The notes under the pieces: generated by a model
What the model saw: only the letters and a program-made list of their open reading frames with translations
Database searches by the model: none
What the model was told of the DNA's origin: nothing
NCBI GenBank assembly: GCA_011009095.1
Contig: VTPC01004280.1
Coordinates: 73,968 to 137,967 of the forward strand
DNA from: Ignelater luminosus
Taxonomy: Eukaryota > Arthropoda > Insecta > Coleoptera > Elateridae
Length of the DNA: 64,000 bases
Direction: 5' to 3'
Position numbers and translations under genes: made by a program
In this document: in pieces, positions 11,094-23,733 of the stretch
Position numbering within the stretch: position 1 is the first letter of the stretch
Layout: each line of letters opens with the position of its first letter

Positions 11094-14000
11094 TTACAAA
11101 ATTCGTTCATAGAACAGTAAGTATGCTTGCGCCTTTAGTACTTTGCTTTCGGCAACTTCAGAAACATATGAATCACTAACATAATACCATTTTCCTGGAG
11201 GCACCTCTGGGGTGGCTCTAGCTCCTCTACAAACATTCTCATCCTGATTATGGTCTTTTTGATTTTTAGGAAGAAACTGCCAACGATAACTGTCATTTTC
11301 TAAGCGAGATCTTACTTTTACATACGCAACATAATGACCTCCATGAATTGAGCCACTATGTTCTACTACTCCATATAAAGCATACAAAACTTTTGTTTGG
11401 CCTGATTCAAAAGTTGGAAGATTATGACAACGTTTTGAACAAAATGGTGCTAGATCTAGAAGTGTCGGGAAAGTCACATACTTGTTAACTTTGGCAGAAC
11501 GAAACCGTAAAACCTAAAATCATACCAAACACTAATGGTTAAATACGCATATAACTTATAAATTAGCTGAAGATTCACCTGAAATCTTTTTAAATGTAAA
11601 ATTAGCACCGCTGGTGGATTACAAACTAACAACTGTTTCGTAGCATTAGTGTAAATGGTTTTCTTATTATGTTCTCCATTTCGTTTTGTGCATATATCAC
11701 AGCCAACTTTATTGTTGCCAGTTAAAAGCTCACAGGCTGTGAACTGATTCAGACATGACTGCACTGAACATTCACCTTCTTCACACTGATAACGAGCACT
11801 GATCGTACTGGCCCAAACATCAGGATCACAATCCTCATCCATCTAACAATATTAACACTTATATTGCAAAGTTATCCCTCATAGTGGGTGTTGTATGGTT
11901 GAATAAATAAATGAAATATAAAATAAAATAAAAATATAAAAATAAAAAATAAATTTCATTTATTTATTCAATATTAACACTTACTTAACTTAGTACATAC
12001 TTGGTCGCTTTTTTTTTATTTCTTTGCTTACCTTTTCATCTTCACCTTCATCATACCCACCATAAGCACCATCACATAAGGTTTTAATATTTGGTTTATC
12101 ATTGTCTTGTAGATTAAATAATGATTTTGATTGTTTCGAATCAACATCATTGAACAATGACAATTTTTCTAAATCAGCCTTTAGATCAATATTTTTATTA
12201 TTAACAAAAGAAAGTCTTGAGACAGGTCGATCATATTCTTCATTAGTCCTACAAAAAAAAAAGAAAAGCATACAAATTATAAGGTGGTTCATTACAAAAT
12301 TTTGCAGAATTAAATTTGAGAATATTCTTTACAGTTATCAACAATAGAACATCACAAACATATAGAGAAGGCCCTAAACTATAATTCTACAATGATACAT
12401 TTTATAGTACGTCTATAATAATAAAAAGAAAATGCCAAGAACAATGACTCAAACTGCATAAGGAAATTACAATTTAATCAAGTAAAAGTAAACACCAACT
12501 AAGTTGACAAAAACTGTTGGGAATTTGCAACTATCAAATAAAAAAAAACCAATAAACTTACTCTTCTGTAGGGCTATTGTGTCCACAAAGTGGACTTCCC
12601 ATATCAATATTTGTTTCACTGGATGCAGGGCTATTTTCAGGACTATCAGGAGCAAGAGGAGAAACACTAAGCATTCCAACAGCTGGACTAGGAACACCAC
12701 TATCATCAACACGCATATCTGGTGAGCCATCTCCATTATTCGAATCAGGACTACCATTGTCAATCTTATCAGAATTATAACCAGACTCTGTACCCTTTGG
12801 AATATTTTCTTTACTTTGGGAAGAACCAACATTTAATGAATTTTCCTGCCATAAGTGAAGACAATAATACAATTGATATATTTTAAAAATTATACAGTTA
12901 AACATACCTCAATGTTATCTTCTACATCTGCATCTGATTCACTTTCAGAATTATTATCCATCTCCTTCTTACCTTCACTATTACTATCAATGGAAAAATT
13001 CGAATTGTCATTCAAAGTCGTTTCTCTATGACTCTTTTGCTTTTTATTCTTCTTAGCAGCACGCTTTTCCTTTTTAATTTGATGTTTGGAAGGTTTATTT
13101 TCATCTGATTCTTCAGCTTTTCTGCGTAATATTGGTGGTAGTTGTTTTTCAGAAATTGGCAAACTGCAAACATTCCCGGTAACATTAAACAAATAAAATA
13201 TTCATCTTAAACAAACCTTAGATCGAGGAAGAACTCATCCCTTCGTGACGTATGTTTGCATTCTTGACATTGTAGGGTACTAACTAAAACTCCTCTAAAC
13301 ACTTGTTCAGTTGGCAATAAAAGTTCAGATGCTTGTTGACCATAAAATTTAATAATTTTTTTCTTATCTCCTTCTACAGATGCAGGATCAGTTTTTCTAC
13401 TTAGTCCTAAAAAGTCACGCAGAATTATTCGATATTCGAAAATATAAAGGGTGCTTAGTTTTAACTTTCTTAAAGTGGGGATCTCACTTATTTGAAGAGT
13501 TACAGTTTTGATTAACTTAGTTTAGAGAAAATTTGTGAAATCTCACAGAGAATGATCACACATAAATCAGATTTTTGGGCACACTAGCAGAGTTTCGATT
13601 AAAATAAAATTTATTTATTAAAATATTGTCAAAACTTACTTCTTTTATTGTAACCAAGAAATAATAATCTCATATGGCAAAGGTTAAATACAAGAACTAT
13701 CACAAAAAAATTGTAGTTTCAGAATAGAGAAGAATGATATCCTCACCTAATTTTTCTAATATAACCGCCTGATAACGTCGTAAATCCTCTTCTCGAACTG
13801 CTTCAAGTAAATGACGCAAAAGTTCATGAGAATCATGTTGTTGGCCGCCAGCAAATTGTGGCATTCTCTGAGTTAGCCTGGAAAACAACATGTGAGGATT
13901 ATATACCTCTGGCCGTCCATTTTGTAATTGCTCTAATGTTTGGGCTAATATACGAGTCAAGGGCCACCATTCTTCCAAAGTTCCTTCAAAAATACCATTT

Positions 14001-15333
14001 TAAGATTATTAAAATTTGAAAAATAAGACAGTTACCATCCAAAGGTTCCAGGATTATTGAATCTTTGTCATTAAGATTTAATTTTCCACCAGGTAATTGA
14101 AAATATTGGCCAGAATGCGATGTTTCTTCCAAAAGATTTAACAAGTATGGAGTTTGTCCTAAACATTGCATTACTGAGTTGAAAAAGCATGTATTGCCTA
14201 AATTGGTTAAACCACGAATCCTTGGTAAATTTACTTGATTTCCATTACCTTTTGCATCAAATTCAGAATTGTTCGTATGGATTGTATCAGTAGTCTGTAG
14301 ATATAAAAATAGTACAACATATAATTACTATTTGATTTGTTATTTTAAATTCTATCTAATCAGTTGAACATGAATAAGAATATTCTATTGCTGCCTTAAT
14401 TTTACTATTACATAGAATCATTACTTCACCTGCTTTAGTTCCCATTATACAAAACCCTAAGATGTACCTTGTGGGGTCTTTCAAAGAAAAATGGCAAAAT
14501 ATACAAAATATTGCATTTAAAATTAAAAAGTGATATTTTCTTTTTCTTTATTCTTTTGAACAAACTAATGGCTTATTAATATGCATCACAAATAAGATCA
14601 ATTTGATTATTTTTAGTGATACGTCTTCATGACAAAAAATTTTTAAACAGCCTGTATTATAATACAGAACATCACTAAAATCTTATCATAGAAAGATAAG
14701 TATTTTTCTTGTATTTGTATGGTGCGAACATATTTACTGTAGAATGTTTTCAAAAAATGACTTTTCATTTGTTAACTTGATTTTCTTTTAATGGTGATCT
14801 ACAAATATTAAAGTCATGTTCAATCATAATCGTACCTTGTCTTCAATTGTTGTTACGGAAGTTTCGCTTTTGTGTTTGCTACTTTCACTATGCTTTTTTA
14901 AATATTCAACGGATTCTAAGAGTTTCTTTCTACATGTAACATTGACTTCGTTATCACACGAATAACACCATACACTCCAAACTGTGGTGTTAACACACAT
15001 AGCATGACAATCTGATCGAGGTGTATTAAAATGCTGCAATGCGTGCTGTTTCTTTGATCGTCCACAACCTTGATGACCGCATTTAAGGCACATCCACAAG
15101 GACAAGTCAAATTCATAATCAGCATCCATTTCTAAATCATTTGAAGGGCTTTTTTTACATTCTTCACATTCTGTGAGAAAATCAGTTTTTTGTAAAGCCT
15201 TTTTTATTTTTTGTAAATCAATTGCCTTGCTTATATGTGTACATTCCACCATATTTTGATTTTCATCGCAAGATTCCGTAGATTCATCAGAGTTATTTGT
15301 GTTAGGTTCACCTTGTCTCTTCTTTTTACCCAT
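11094..15333 (-). CDS. Ubiquitin-specific protease, USP16/USP45 type
   Basis: Nine coding exons join in phase to 874 aa: 15333-14836, 14294-14036, 13983-13747, 13406-13217, 13163-12908, 12845-12562, 12248-12032, 11842-11579 and 11513-11094. The N-terminus (about residues 30-140) is a ZnF-UBP zinc finger with [37 protein letters not shown] and HAMCVN. The peptidase core follows: Cys box [18 protein letters not shown] with C202, [20 protein letters not shown], CxxC pairs ([27 protein letters not shown]), LILHLKRFQ, His box [15 protein letters not shown] with H795, and [11 protein letters not shown] with D849. All catalytic residues are present. An acidic, Ser/Asn-rich insert (exons 5-7) splits the catalytic domain, as in USP16/45. 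Family members remove ubiquitin from histone H2A or from DNA-repair factors; which role applies here is not visible. Confidence 0.95.
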
Positions 15334-15928
15334 TTTCGTATGGTATGGTTAGCTTAAAGAAAGACTACAAAGAAAGACACGTTTTATTTAATGAGTTTTT
15401 GCACGAAATGTTCTAGAATTATTCCAAAAAGCAAGACAAAATAAAGACAAGTACGTTCATATTTGCGTGTGGACTTACTTTACTTATGCAATAAAAAATT
15501 TTACTACGTTGATTTAAGCAAAGTAATTGCAAAAATAACAGAAAACTTTCCAGCACTCGGATGACATTTGTGAAAAAAAGTGATGGGAATGGTTACCAAC
15601 GTTACGAGCGCAAATTACTATTAAATTAAACCGCACAGCCTCACGGTCCAAATACATACTAGAGTCCCTAAATGTAATTGCAGTTGTACCAAGTTGCACA
15701 TTAGCTTTTAGAAACTCTATTATTATGGGCCAATGGACAGTTCAAGTAAAAGCGATAAAAAAGTCTACCGCGGTCGCCTTTGGAATAAAAACAAAATTTA
15801 AAAAAATAAAATCTTTTTCCGCATTGGTCAATTTGAAAATAGTGAGTGAGTATGTGGTGAGTATTCTAAAAAAATAACCTTAAAATTTGACAGTTAATAT
15901 TGTCATTTGTTAAACTATGTATGTTTGT
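15334..15928. other. Upstream region of the USP16/45 gene
   Basis: This is the 5' side of the minus-strand USP gene. No TATA box or other clear element is evident. A 61-codon minus-strand frame here has no splice context or family resemblance. Confidence 0.35.
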
Positions 15929-16335
15929 ACCGTAAAAGCCGTGAAAGCAACAAAAACCCAAGTCAAAGATATCCATGGGTTCTAGATTTCTTGTCTTTGA
16001 TAGTTTCATATTAATAAAAAAGTAAAACAAAAGCTATTAAAATAATACAAGTGACATTAAAATTTTTTTAGGTTATTTTTTAAGTGATTGATTATAGTTA
16101 ACATAATTCCTGATTATAATAATTTATAAAACTTTGTGAATTTAACAATAAATTTTCATTTAGAATCTTATTTTTGTAATGACATCAATAATTAAAATAG
16201 TGAATGAGAATATTCAGTAGTCAAAATGATTATGACATGAATATTTGAATTTATAATTTAAGGATTACTCTAAGACAATCTTTTAAAATTTCAAAGGCAT
16301 CTTTGACTTGGTTTTTTGTTGCTCTCACGGTACCT
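15929..16335. mobile_element. MITE with about 35-bp inverted ends
   Basis: The left end (CCGTGAAAGCAACAAAAACC then CAAGTCAAAGAT) is the reverse complement of the right end around 16297-16333, with a few mismatches. The roughly 400-bp interior is AT-rich and carries no coding frame, as expected of a MITE. Confidence 0.65.
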
Positions 16336-16790
16336 ATAATATGCCAAGCGCTAACGTACGTTTTTAATTGGAAGTCGACCGCGATAAGGTTTCTTTTTTA
16401 TCGCAAGCAAAGCCAGTTGATGTGAAATAAAATACCGACACCAAACAAAAGGCAATCGGTAATTGAGCTCAATAACGAGTTTCTTTCCGCTAGAGGCGCT
16501 GTTGTTCTACGTTAAATTTGACAAGTTTGAACGTCAGTTTATAAGTTTGAGATTATTAAAATTTAAATTTTAGAAAAAGTAATTATTATTGCTTCGTTTT
16601 TGCGTCATATCAACCGGCTTTGAATTCAAGTAAAGCATTACGCCTCTAGTGGTAGAAATGCTGAATTATATTTCAATTTTCAAGGTACAGTTTAAGTGCA
16701 TTTTATTTTAAAATATTGTCATATTGTGCAACAGCTTCTGACCTAATTTACAACTACTTCGAAAGCGGCGTACTTTAGAGCTCAATTCTG

Positions 16791-17054
16791 AATTGAAGGG
16801 GTGGATGGATAAAGGTGCTATGTGACATTTTTGAATTGTGATGTTAGCCTCTTTATGTACACTATTTACGCAAGAATTGTGTTACATAGCACCTTTATGT
16901 ACTTCATATCTTATACCGGAATTAGTTAACGCTTGACTGACTAGAAAAGGTATACCATAGGTTACTAAAGCACATCATAACATCTTTATTCACACTGAAA
17001 TCTCAAAAACGGAAAAATGTCACATAGCACCTTTATCCATCCTCCCCTTCAATT
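16791..17054. mobile_element. Palindromic MITE
   Basis: The left arm, starting GAAGGGGTGGATGGATAAAG and continuing GTGCTATGTGACATTTTT, is matched almost perfectly by the inverted right arm at about 17012-17050 (one difference over about 40 bp). AATT flanks both ends. An internal copy of the ...TACATAGCACCTTTAT... motif near 16880-16900 repeats part of the right arm. Confidence 0.75.
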
Positions 17055-17059
17055 GTGCC

Positions 17060-18099
17060 GATGCATCAATTTTCGTTATTTACATATTACAACTTCAAGA
17101 ATGAATTTCTGTGCAATGCCATCTCTTACTGGCATAACGTTTTGATTTTATGTATGTTATTATGTTTATGTAAAATTGGATGTACCCAGTATCTTCTTAC
17201 TTTGCGTTAGTTGCGTTTTGTATTACCAATCTGGTATTGTCTCTTTAGCACCAACACACAAGCTAAATTACCTAATAAGGCAACTAACATTCATAATTAT
17301 AGTATAACCTACAAAAGGCATCTAAAACCAACATTTCAAAAAAAATTTAATTTCACATTTATTTAGTGTTGTAAGCACTAAATCTTTTTGTTTTTATTTT
17401 AATTGTAACATTCATTTTCAGGTTCGCAGCTTTTTACAAATTAAAAACGAAATAAAATCCAATTTTACGACTTTTTAGTTTATAACAGAATTACAATCAA
17501 AAACGGGCAAATAAAAACAATCTAAGTTTTAAATAAGGCAAACTGCACATGTGTCAAAGCTGAATTTAATTGAAACTTGAAGTGGAGATTTGCAGTTTGC
17601 ATGCTTCAACTTCGTCACCGAAGTTAAAGTTTAGCCAAGTCAATAGCGAATTTTTAATGTAAACATCTGCCGGTGGTGCCATATACTTAACACGACATTC
17701 AGACTTCGCGGTTGAAGTGTGCCGTTAGCGAATTGGTTGTAAATGGGCCTTAAACCGTTTAAACGTATACATGGCAATTCTCTTAATCCATCTAATAACA
17801 TAGCTGGCATTTCAAATTGCTTCAGATGCTAGGGCTGCATTTAAATAAAGTAAATATGTATTTCGAAAAGGTTAAGCTTTACATTCATGTTTTTAGTACT
17901 TGATTTGGAATGAAATTATTTAAACAAAAAATGACAGTTGACAGGCAAGATGCTTAAATTAATTTGAATCGCCCATAGAAAAAACTTAAAAGAAATTAAG
18001 CCTGTCGTCACATTTGATTTCACAATTAGCTCATCCACTTGGTTAAATTCAAGTAAGTATACCGGAATAGAACGTTTATAAAACCATAAAAACCGTGGA

Positions 18100-18131
<32 letters not shown>

Positions 18132-18690
18132 TGATTAATAATGGTTAACATGTCTTAAGACGTCTACGCAAATAAACCTTAACAAGTTTCTCCTTAGGGG
18201 GTTTCCCTATTCACAAATACTATTTTTGAATAATGGTCGATCAAGAAAAAGGTTTGCGGAAGGTTTGACGTTATAAAAATCGCTATTATAGCTATAACGA
18301 TAAAAACGTTTATAAAATCACTTTTTACACGCCATTTTCCAGAGATAAGGGAACCAAACAAAAAACCAGTACATCTGCCACTTCATTATTATTGTTGACT
18401 ACAATATCCTCTACGATTTGCGGCTTTTACCATAATCAGTTGTGGTTTGTTATCTAACATTTTAAGCAAAGTATGTCAAACTGGCAATGCTGCTTTTTAA
18501 ATTATTCTAAAAGCTGCGTCTGCGTAATAGCTGCTATGAAAGTGAGGTTATTTTGGTTATTTTTTTAAAAAGTGTTTTGTGAATTTTTTGGTTATCTGTA
18601 AACTAATTTTAAAACAGTCTTGTAAGTCAGAAGCTGTCGCATGTAACTACATAACTTATGAAGAAACATTACAGCCGAAAAATAACTTGA
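17060..18690. other. AT-rich intergenic DNA before bS21m
   Basis: I see no gene here apart from the likely 5' leader of the bS21m gene near its right end. An ATT microsatellite lies at 18100-18130. Confidence 0.4.
18100..18130. repeat. (ATT)n microsatellite
   Basis: About ten tandem ATT units are seen directly in the sequence. Confidence 0.95.
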
Positions 18691-18695
18691 TAAAA

Positions 18696-19023
18696 ATGAG
18701 GCATGCAAGGTTCATAGCAAGAACAGTCTTCGTACAAAATAACGATGTAGAAGCAGCTTGTCGAGTATTAAATAGAATTTTAGGAAAGGAGGGTATTTTA
18801 GATCAATTTAGGCGTACTCGATTCTACGAAAAGCCTTTTCAAGTAAGTTATTTCTTAACGATAACTTTGTTTAGTCCCTAATTATGTCAGTATTTGTTTA
18901 TTCTAGTTTCGTCGAAGAATTAATTTTGAAAAATGCAAAGCCATCTATAACGAAGACATGGATAGAAAAATTCAATTTGTGTTGAGAAAGAATAGGGCAG
19001 ATCCATACCCAGGGTGCCAGTAA
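18696..19023 (+). CDS. Mitochondrial ribosomal protein bS21m (MRPS21)
   Basis: Two exons, 18696-18842 and 18907-19023, are joined across a 64-bp intron (CAA|GTAAG ... TTCTAG|TTT) in phase 0. The 87-aa product has the length of animal MRPS21, a small-subunit component of the mitochondrial ribosome. Family words include HARFIARTVFVQNNDVEAA, VLNRILGKEGILDQFRRTRF, YEKPFQFRRRINFEKC and ending DPYPGCQ. I chose the ATG at 18696 because it gives the normal length; an in-frame start at 18579 would add 39 residues unlike the family. A cleavable transit peptide is not obvious, which is usual for this protein. Confidence 0.93.
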
Positions 19024-20270
19024 CAAATATTTTATCATTTTGAAAACAATGCATGTCCTGAAAATCAAAGCATGCCAAAGAAAAGAAACCCTAAATTTAA
19101 GTAATGTGATTTTCTGATTTTTCTTGATGGAATGCATTGACAATTGATCTTTTTCTACATTGTACAGAATATTTAAAGAATTTATCAGATTTTCTCAAGT
19201 TGGATTTCGTTGTTTTCAAAATTACTAATAGTTAATTTGCATACAATAGCATTTGCAATGACTTAAGTCACTGTATTATATTATTTGTATTCTTTACTCG
19301 CATATTAAAGAGGAGGTAGTTGTTAGTAATTTTCTATTTCCTGTATTGTCAAAAAACCATATAAGGATTAATGGAATTATAATATTAAAAATGAAGAACA
19401 ATAAGAAAGAAGCAACCAAAATATATTAGAACAGACATATTCAATTAAAATTAGGGTTTTGCACAGAGCAAATGAATTACAGCTAGGGCTGACTAGAATT
19501 CAGTAAATCTAGATGAGTACTAAGTTCTGAATTTTGTCATATCCTGGGTTTCCTGTACTTGAACAAAAAGTTGTAAAAGCTGTACACAAGACAGTCCATG
19601 AAAATGTTGAACCCTCTACTTTGTTCATTTATCTCTAATAATTTTCATGTGGTTATTTCTCATTGTCTTAAATGTGTAGAAACCTATTTGATCACTCTTG
19701 AGTTGATGTAATATTTTCCAGAACCATGTTTCAAACTTCAGAAGGCTCATTTTGAGAATTTATTCGAGGATTGATAAAATGCTAATTAACCAAAACCATT
19801 GGGAGCTTTTCATTTTTTTTGAACTCTCACAGCTTCTTACTATCAATTTTTTTTTTTTTTTTCTCGAGAGAAATAATGTACTAAGTGCACTTTTGCGCTC
19901 TTGAGAAATACTGTTGCACATTAGGTGTGGTTTTATAATTTTTGACTTTACCAGAAGTGACGTTGAAAAAGTTTTCAAAGTGTAAATTTGAAGGGTGAAA
20001 ATTGAAATATGCGAAAACTTTTGATAAGTGACAAGTTTGGCATTTATATGTGAAAACTATTTTCATAGGTGAAAACCAGTCTCCTAATGTCACACAAATG
20101 AAAAACTGACATAAAGTTTTGATCAATAATTCAATAATTTCTGGTTGCGTTTTCACTTATGAAAAGTTATAAAATTCCAACTATTTATCTCAAATCAGGT
20201 ATATAAACTGCATTTTATACCCAGCCATGAGAAATAATTATTTATGCAATTAGGGTATAAAGTGTTTAAA
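19024..20270. other. 3' flank of bS21m and AT-rich spacer
   Basis: No gene is supported. Frames near 18898-19143 and 19760-20156 on the minus strand lack splice signals or family resemblance. A poly-T run lies near 19846-19862. Confidence 0.4.
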
Positions 20271-20272
20271 TT

Positions 20273-20402
20273 TATAAAATACACAGAATACAGCATTAAC
20301 ACACATGCTGTTGATTGGCTGTCACATTCATCTGTTGGATGAAAACAAGATGAATTTTGTGAAGTTGTGTTGGTTTTAATGCTATATTCTGTGTATTTTA
20401 TA
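20273..20402. mobile_element. 130-bp MITE
   Basis: The left arm TATAAAATACACAGAATACA and GCATTAA is mirrored by TTAATGC, then TATTCTGTGTATTTTATA at the right end, with one mismatch in about 26 bp. A short unpaired centre separates the arms, giving a compact hairpin. Confidence 0.75.
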
Positions 20403-20642
20403 TATCAGAAAGATAAATAACATCAGCTGCTAGCAATACATGTAAAACAATTAGCTTCTAATAGCAGGTTATGTGCCCTCCACACCGTAGCACAAGTCAC
20501 TAATGTTATAAATAAAATACATGGTGGTCCAAGATTCCGCTCTAGTAAGATAATAGCTTTATGTTAGGAACTAGAAGCAAATTGAGAGCAGAAAGCAACA
20601 TAGTGCCTCTGGAAGCATAACCTAAAAATGTTTTGAATTATA

Positions 20643-20702
20643 CGGGGTGTTCGACTTGTTTGTGGCAGCATCTTACTTTATTTTTTCAAATGGAACACCC
20701 TG
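20643..20702. mobile_element. Short CAGGGTG-ended repeat
   Basis: A 60-bp segment runs from CGGGGTGTTC to GAACACCCTG and is flanked by TATA on both sides. Its ends match the CAGGGTG...CACCCTG termini of larger elements at 25286, 30270 and 35346. It may be a solo end or a heavily deleted copy. Confidence 0.5.
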
Positions 20703-20709
20703 TATATTA

Positions 20710-22555
20710 CTTCATTTTTGGATTCCCTATTACATTTAGATTCATTTTTATTAACCATATGTTTGGTCTAAATTGCGCCGTTTTCGAGATATTTAATATT
20801 TTTTGAAAAAATTTAGTTTTACATTGTTTTAGAAATTTTCAAATATCCTGGAACTAAACAGGATACGAAGATACGGTTTGATTATCGTGTTAAATACGGG
20901 TTGCTACATCAATTGTGTTACAAATCCCATTATGGATCATTGAAAATGAAGATCTTCAACCATGGATAACTTGATATTTTTAAATAGAACGATATGAAAA
21001 TTTTTGTATAATCAGACCTAAAATTCAATTTTCTTTCGTTTTTATATGATGGTCTTTGGGTCTTTCTGCGGTGGTTTAAGCATTATTTTATAAAAACGCT
21101 AATTTTGTTAATTTAAATAACCACATTTAGTAAAGAGGGCTGTGCTTAGAAACAGTAGTTGCAACTAACATTTGAATTATGCATATGTACATGTACATTT
21201 ATATTTTTTTTTGTGTTTTGAACAAAACAAAAGAAAGGAACTGTAACAATTTTTAACAGAACAGTATCTACTACTACATTACATCTTGCAGGTCATCTTA
21301 TAGGGCCATGACAACCAATTCATCATCAATATGCATTATTAAGATAGACGAAAGCGCTGGTGCGCCATCGTGTTGAAAAATTAGTGATTCTCGTTAAAAG
21401 CTTTCTGTTGTATTATATACTTTTGATCATTTTAATGTTGTTTTGAGTGTAATCGCTGTAACAGTCATGCAGAAAACTGCAACTTTGACTCGAGATTATT
21501 CGGAAACTAGCTGATTAAAAAATTTAGAAATATACCCAAAAATGTAATTATTGTCAGTCTACATATAGTTTTGTCTCATTTCTATAATTCCTGTTAAATT
21601 TTTGTTGTGTTGGTAACAAAACCTTCTAAACACTAGAATTTTTCATTGAGGAATGTTGACAATATTGTTATTTGTTTTTATTTAAAATCAGAGGTTAGAG
21701 TGTCATTCAGAAAAGGTAAATGTTTGCATTTCGTAGAGTTACCTTTTGTTGTTTGTTTATTATTTGGAATAAAAATTAATTTTTTGTGTTTATTACTTCA
21801 ATATTAATTGTAATCAAACTGATTTGCACGTAAAAACGAATTTACTGCATTCTAACCCTATTTTGACATATGACATTCATTTGACAGAAGATTGTCTAGT
21901 GAGAAATGTGTAATTAGAAATAGTGACAGCAACATAAATAAGTTTGGGGTATAACAGTGCGTGCAACTAAAACCCTAAACATTTGAAATGGATTGGAATT
22001 ATAGAAATGAGATAAGATATACTTTGTAGATTTCAGCTAAATCTAACTACTTTTAGCTAGTTAGCCAACCTCCTTAAGTCAGCGCTCTAGCAAAACTCAA
22101 CCAACGAACAGTTCGCTGACACAACTTACAGAAAATAGCGGTACGTTCAATACGAATTGCTAAGTTCATTGAACGCACTTAATGATTGGCAGTGAGAAAC
22201 TTTGATCCGGTTTCTACACTCTTATCACTAAGTAACGAAGCTTCTTTAAAAATCTAAAGAAGTATAGCTTTATCTGAAGAAGAAAAAGGACGAAATCGGT
22301 TGCTATGATAATTAGAGAATGTTTAAGTTTAATGACTAGGGCAGAAACCGACCCTTATCATTTACAAGCAAGAATGACATAAACATAACCTCAAGTTCAA
22401 CAACGATCAATGAAATCGATCTGAAAGTTTTGATATGACGAGCGCATTTGGTATTATTTAGTCAGACTTCGATTATAACAAACAAAATACGAAATTACAT
22501 ATTTGACGTCTCAGATGGTAATGACAAACGCACCACAAGTTGTTAATATAGCCAA
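20710..22555. other. Repeat-derived spacer without a recognised gene
   Basis: The segment just right of 20702 has words such as GTTTTCGAGATATTTAA that are common in insect dispersed repeats, but I could not define its ends. I see no gene. Confidence 0.35.
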
Positions 22556-22559
22556 TATA

Positions 22560-23069
22560 AGGCGTTTTCGGAAATTCGCTCTGAACGATCTGGTTTCAAC
22601 CCGATTATAACCTACTGTTGCTACTAGTTTCATTTTCTATGGCGACTCTGAAGATGACGGAGAAAATATTATGGTTGTTGCTCATCAATTTAAGAAATGA
22701 GAAAACATAAAAGCTGTTCGGGAGATGTGGGTATTAGGGTGCCTTGATATTGTTTTATTAAATGTCATTTTTTTAATGAGACAAAAATATACGTTAGTTC
22801 TTTACTCGTACGGCGAGCGTAAAGGATAGAATAAGAATTTACTATTAAAATTTTTCTTCTTTCCTTTACATCCACAGTGCGAACAGAGAGCTAACGTATA
22901 TCTTTGTCTCTCTTGTTTGACAAGTATGTCCACACTCTCCCATTAGAAAAATGACGCTTAATAAAACATCAAGGCACACTAGTGGGTATCACCCGATTAA
23001 CCTGACCAACCTGCTGACGTCAGATGCTTGACCCGGGTATATTACCAGGTTGAATTTCTGAAAACGCCT
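22560..23069. mobile_element. MITE interrupted by another MITE
   Basis: The outer ends AGGCGTTTTCGGAAATTC (left) and GAATTTCTGAAAACGCCT (right) are inverted copies flanked by TATA words. Inner arm words (GTTTCAACCCGATTATAACC on the left, GGGTATCACCCGATTAACC on the right) extend the relation. The 243-bp element at 22737-22979 sits inside, so the original element was about 265 bp. Confidence 0.7.
22737..22979. mobile_element. GTGTGCC hairpin MITE, copy 1
   Basis: The ends G(G/T)GTGCCTTGATATTGTTTT and AAAACATCAAGGCACAC are inverted, and TA lies outside each end (22735-22736 and 22980-22981). Nearly the whole length folds on itself: the TATACGTTAG...GTAAAGGA arm is answered by TCCTTTAC...CTAACGTATAT. 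Copies 2 (32368-32645) and 3 (56761-57051) share the same plan. This copy lacks part of the left arm present in the others. The TA duplication points to the Tc1/mariner superfamily. Confidence 0.85.
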
Positions 23070-23193
23070 ATAGGATAAAAGGAAACCTGTAAAGAGAACT
23101 AATTTAAGAGGGAAATTTAAAAATCAGTAAAGGAAAATCTTTATTTGGTGATTGGCAACACTGACTGGTAACAAGTGTTGAAGTGTAAACAAT

Positions 23194-23699
23194 ATGGATC
23201 CATGGATTAATTGTGAAACATCGTTTACGTCAAATGTAGAAGTGCCGGAAAAATCTAAAAAAGACTTTTTTTCTTTCGAAGATAATTTTAAGCCGTTAGT
23301 AAGTGATACTCTACCTGATTCTAAAGAATATTTGGCAATACTAGGTAATGCAATGTTTCTATTACTAATCAAAAGAAATATAATCTACACTTGCTTTTTT
23401 GTCTTCTTCTAGAAAGCAAACTAAATAAACTCAAGTCAGATCCGAACGTACTTGAACAATTATCAAAAAAGCGTGAAGCTTGTATGCAACAATTGCTGAG
23501 TGGTGTTTCCAGTTGTGCTGTTGAAGACGATACGTTAGACACTCCATGTAAAGATTCTGCTATACTGCGTACTTTAGCACCAGAAAAGCAAGCACTTACT
23601 CAAGGAGAACGAGTACCCTTAGTGGAATATAACGAGTTGGTAAACGAGGAAGTGGAGGGTGATAGCGAACCTGTTGATGAACAAATAAAACAAAAATAA
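23194..23699 (+). CDS. CCDC32-like protein
   Basis: Two exons, 23194-23344 and 23413-23699, join in phase 1 (CTAG|GTAATG ... TTCTAG|AAAG) to 145 aa. Resemblance to animal CCDC32 lies in the core: DSKEYLAILESKLNKLKSD, followed by a short helix with LSKKREACMQQLL, and later ILRTLAPEKQALTQGE before an acidic tail. In mammals CCDC32 chaperones assembly of the AP2 clathrin adaptor; the same role here is inferred. An acidic, Phe-rich N-terminus (KDFFSFEDNF) matches the DSF-type N-terminus of the family. No signal peptide or membrane segment is present. The gene ends only 34 bp before the next start codon. I recognise the family from memory of the human sequence, so the assignment is probable rather than certain. 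Confidence 0.7.
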
Positions 23700-23733
23700 C
23701 TTAGGTATTTGTAGCATATTTGCTGATTATATC

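Noticed and set aside
18579-18695. Upstream in-frame start for bS21m
   Set aside because: Would add 39 residues not found in the family, and the 18696 start gives exactly the normal 87 aa.
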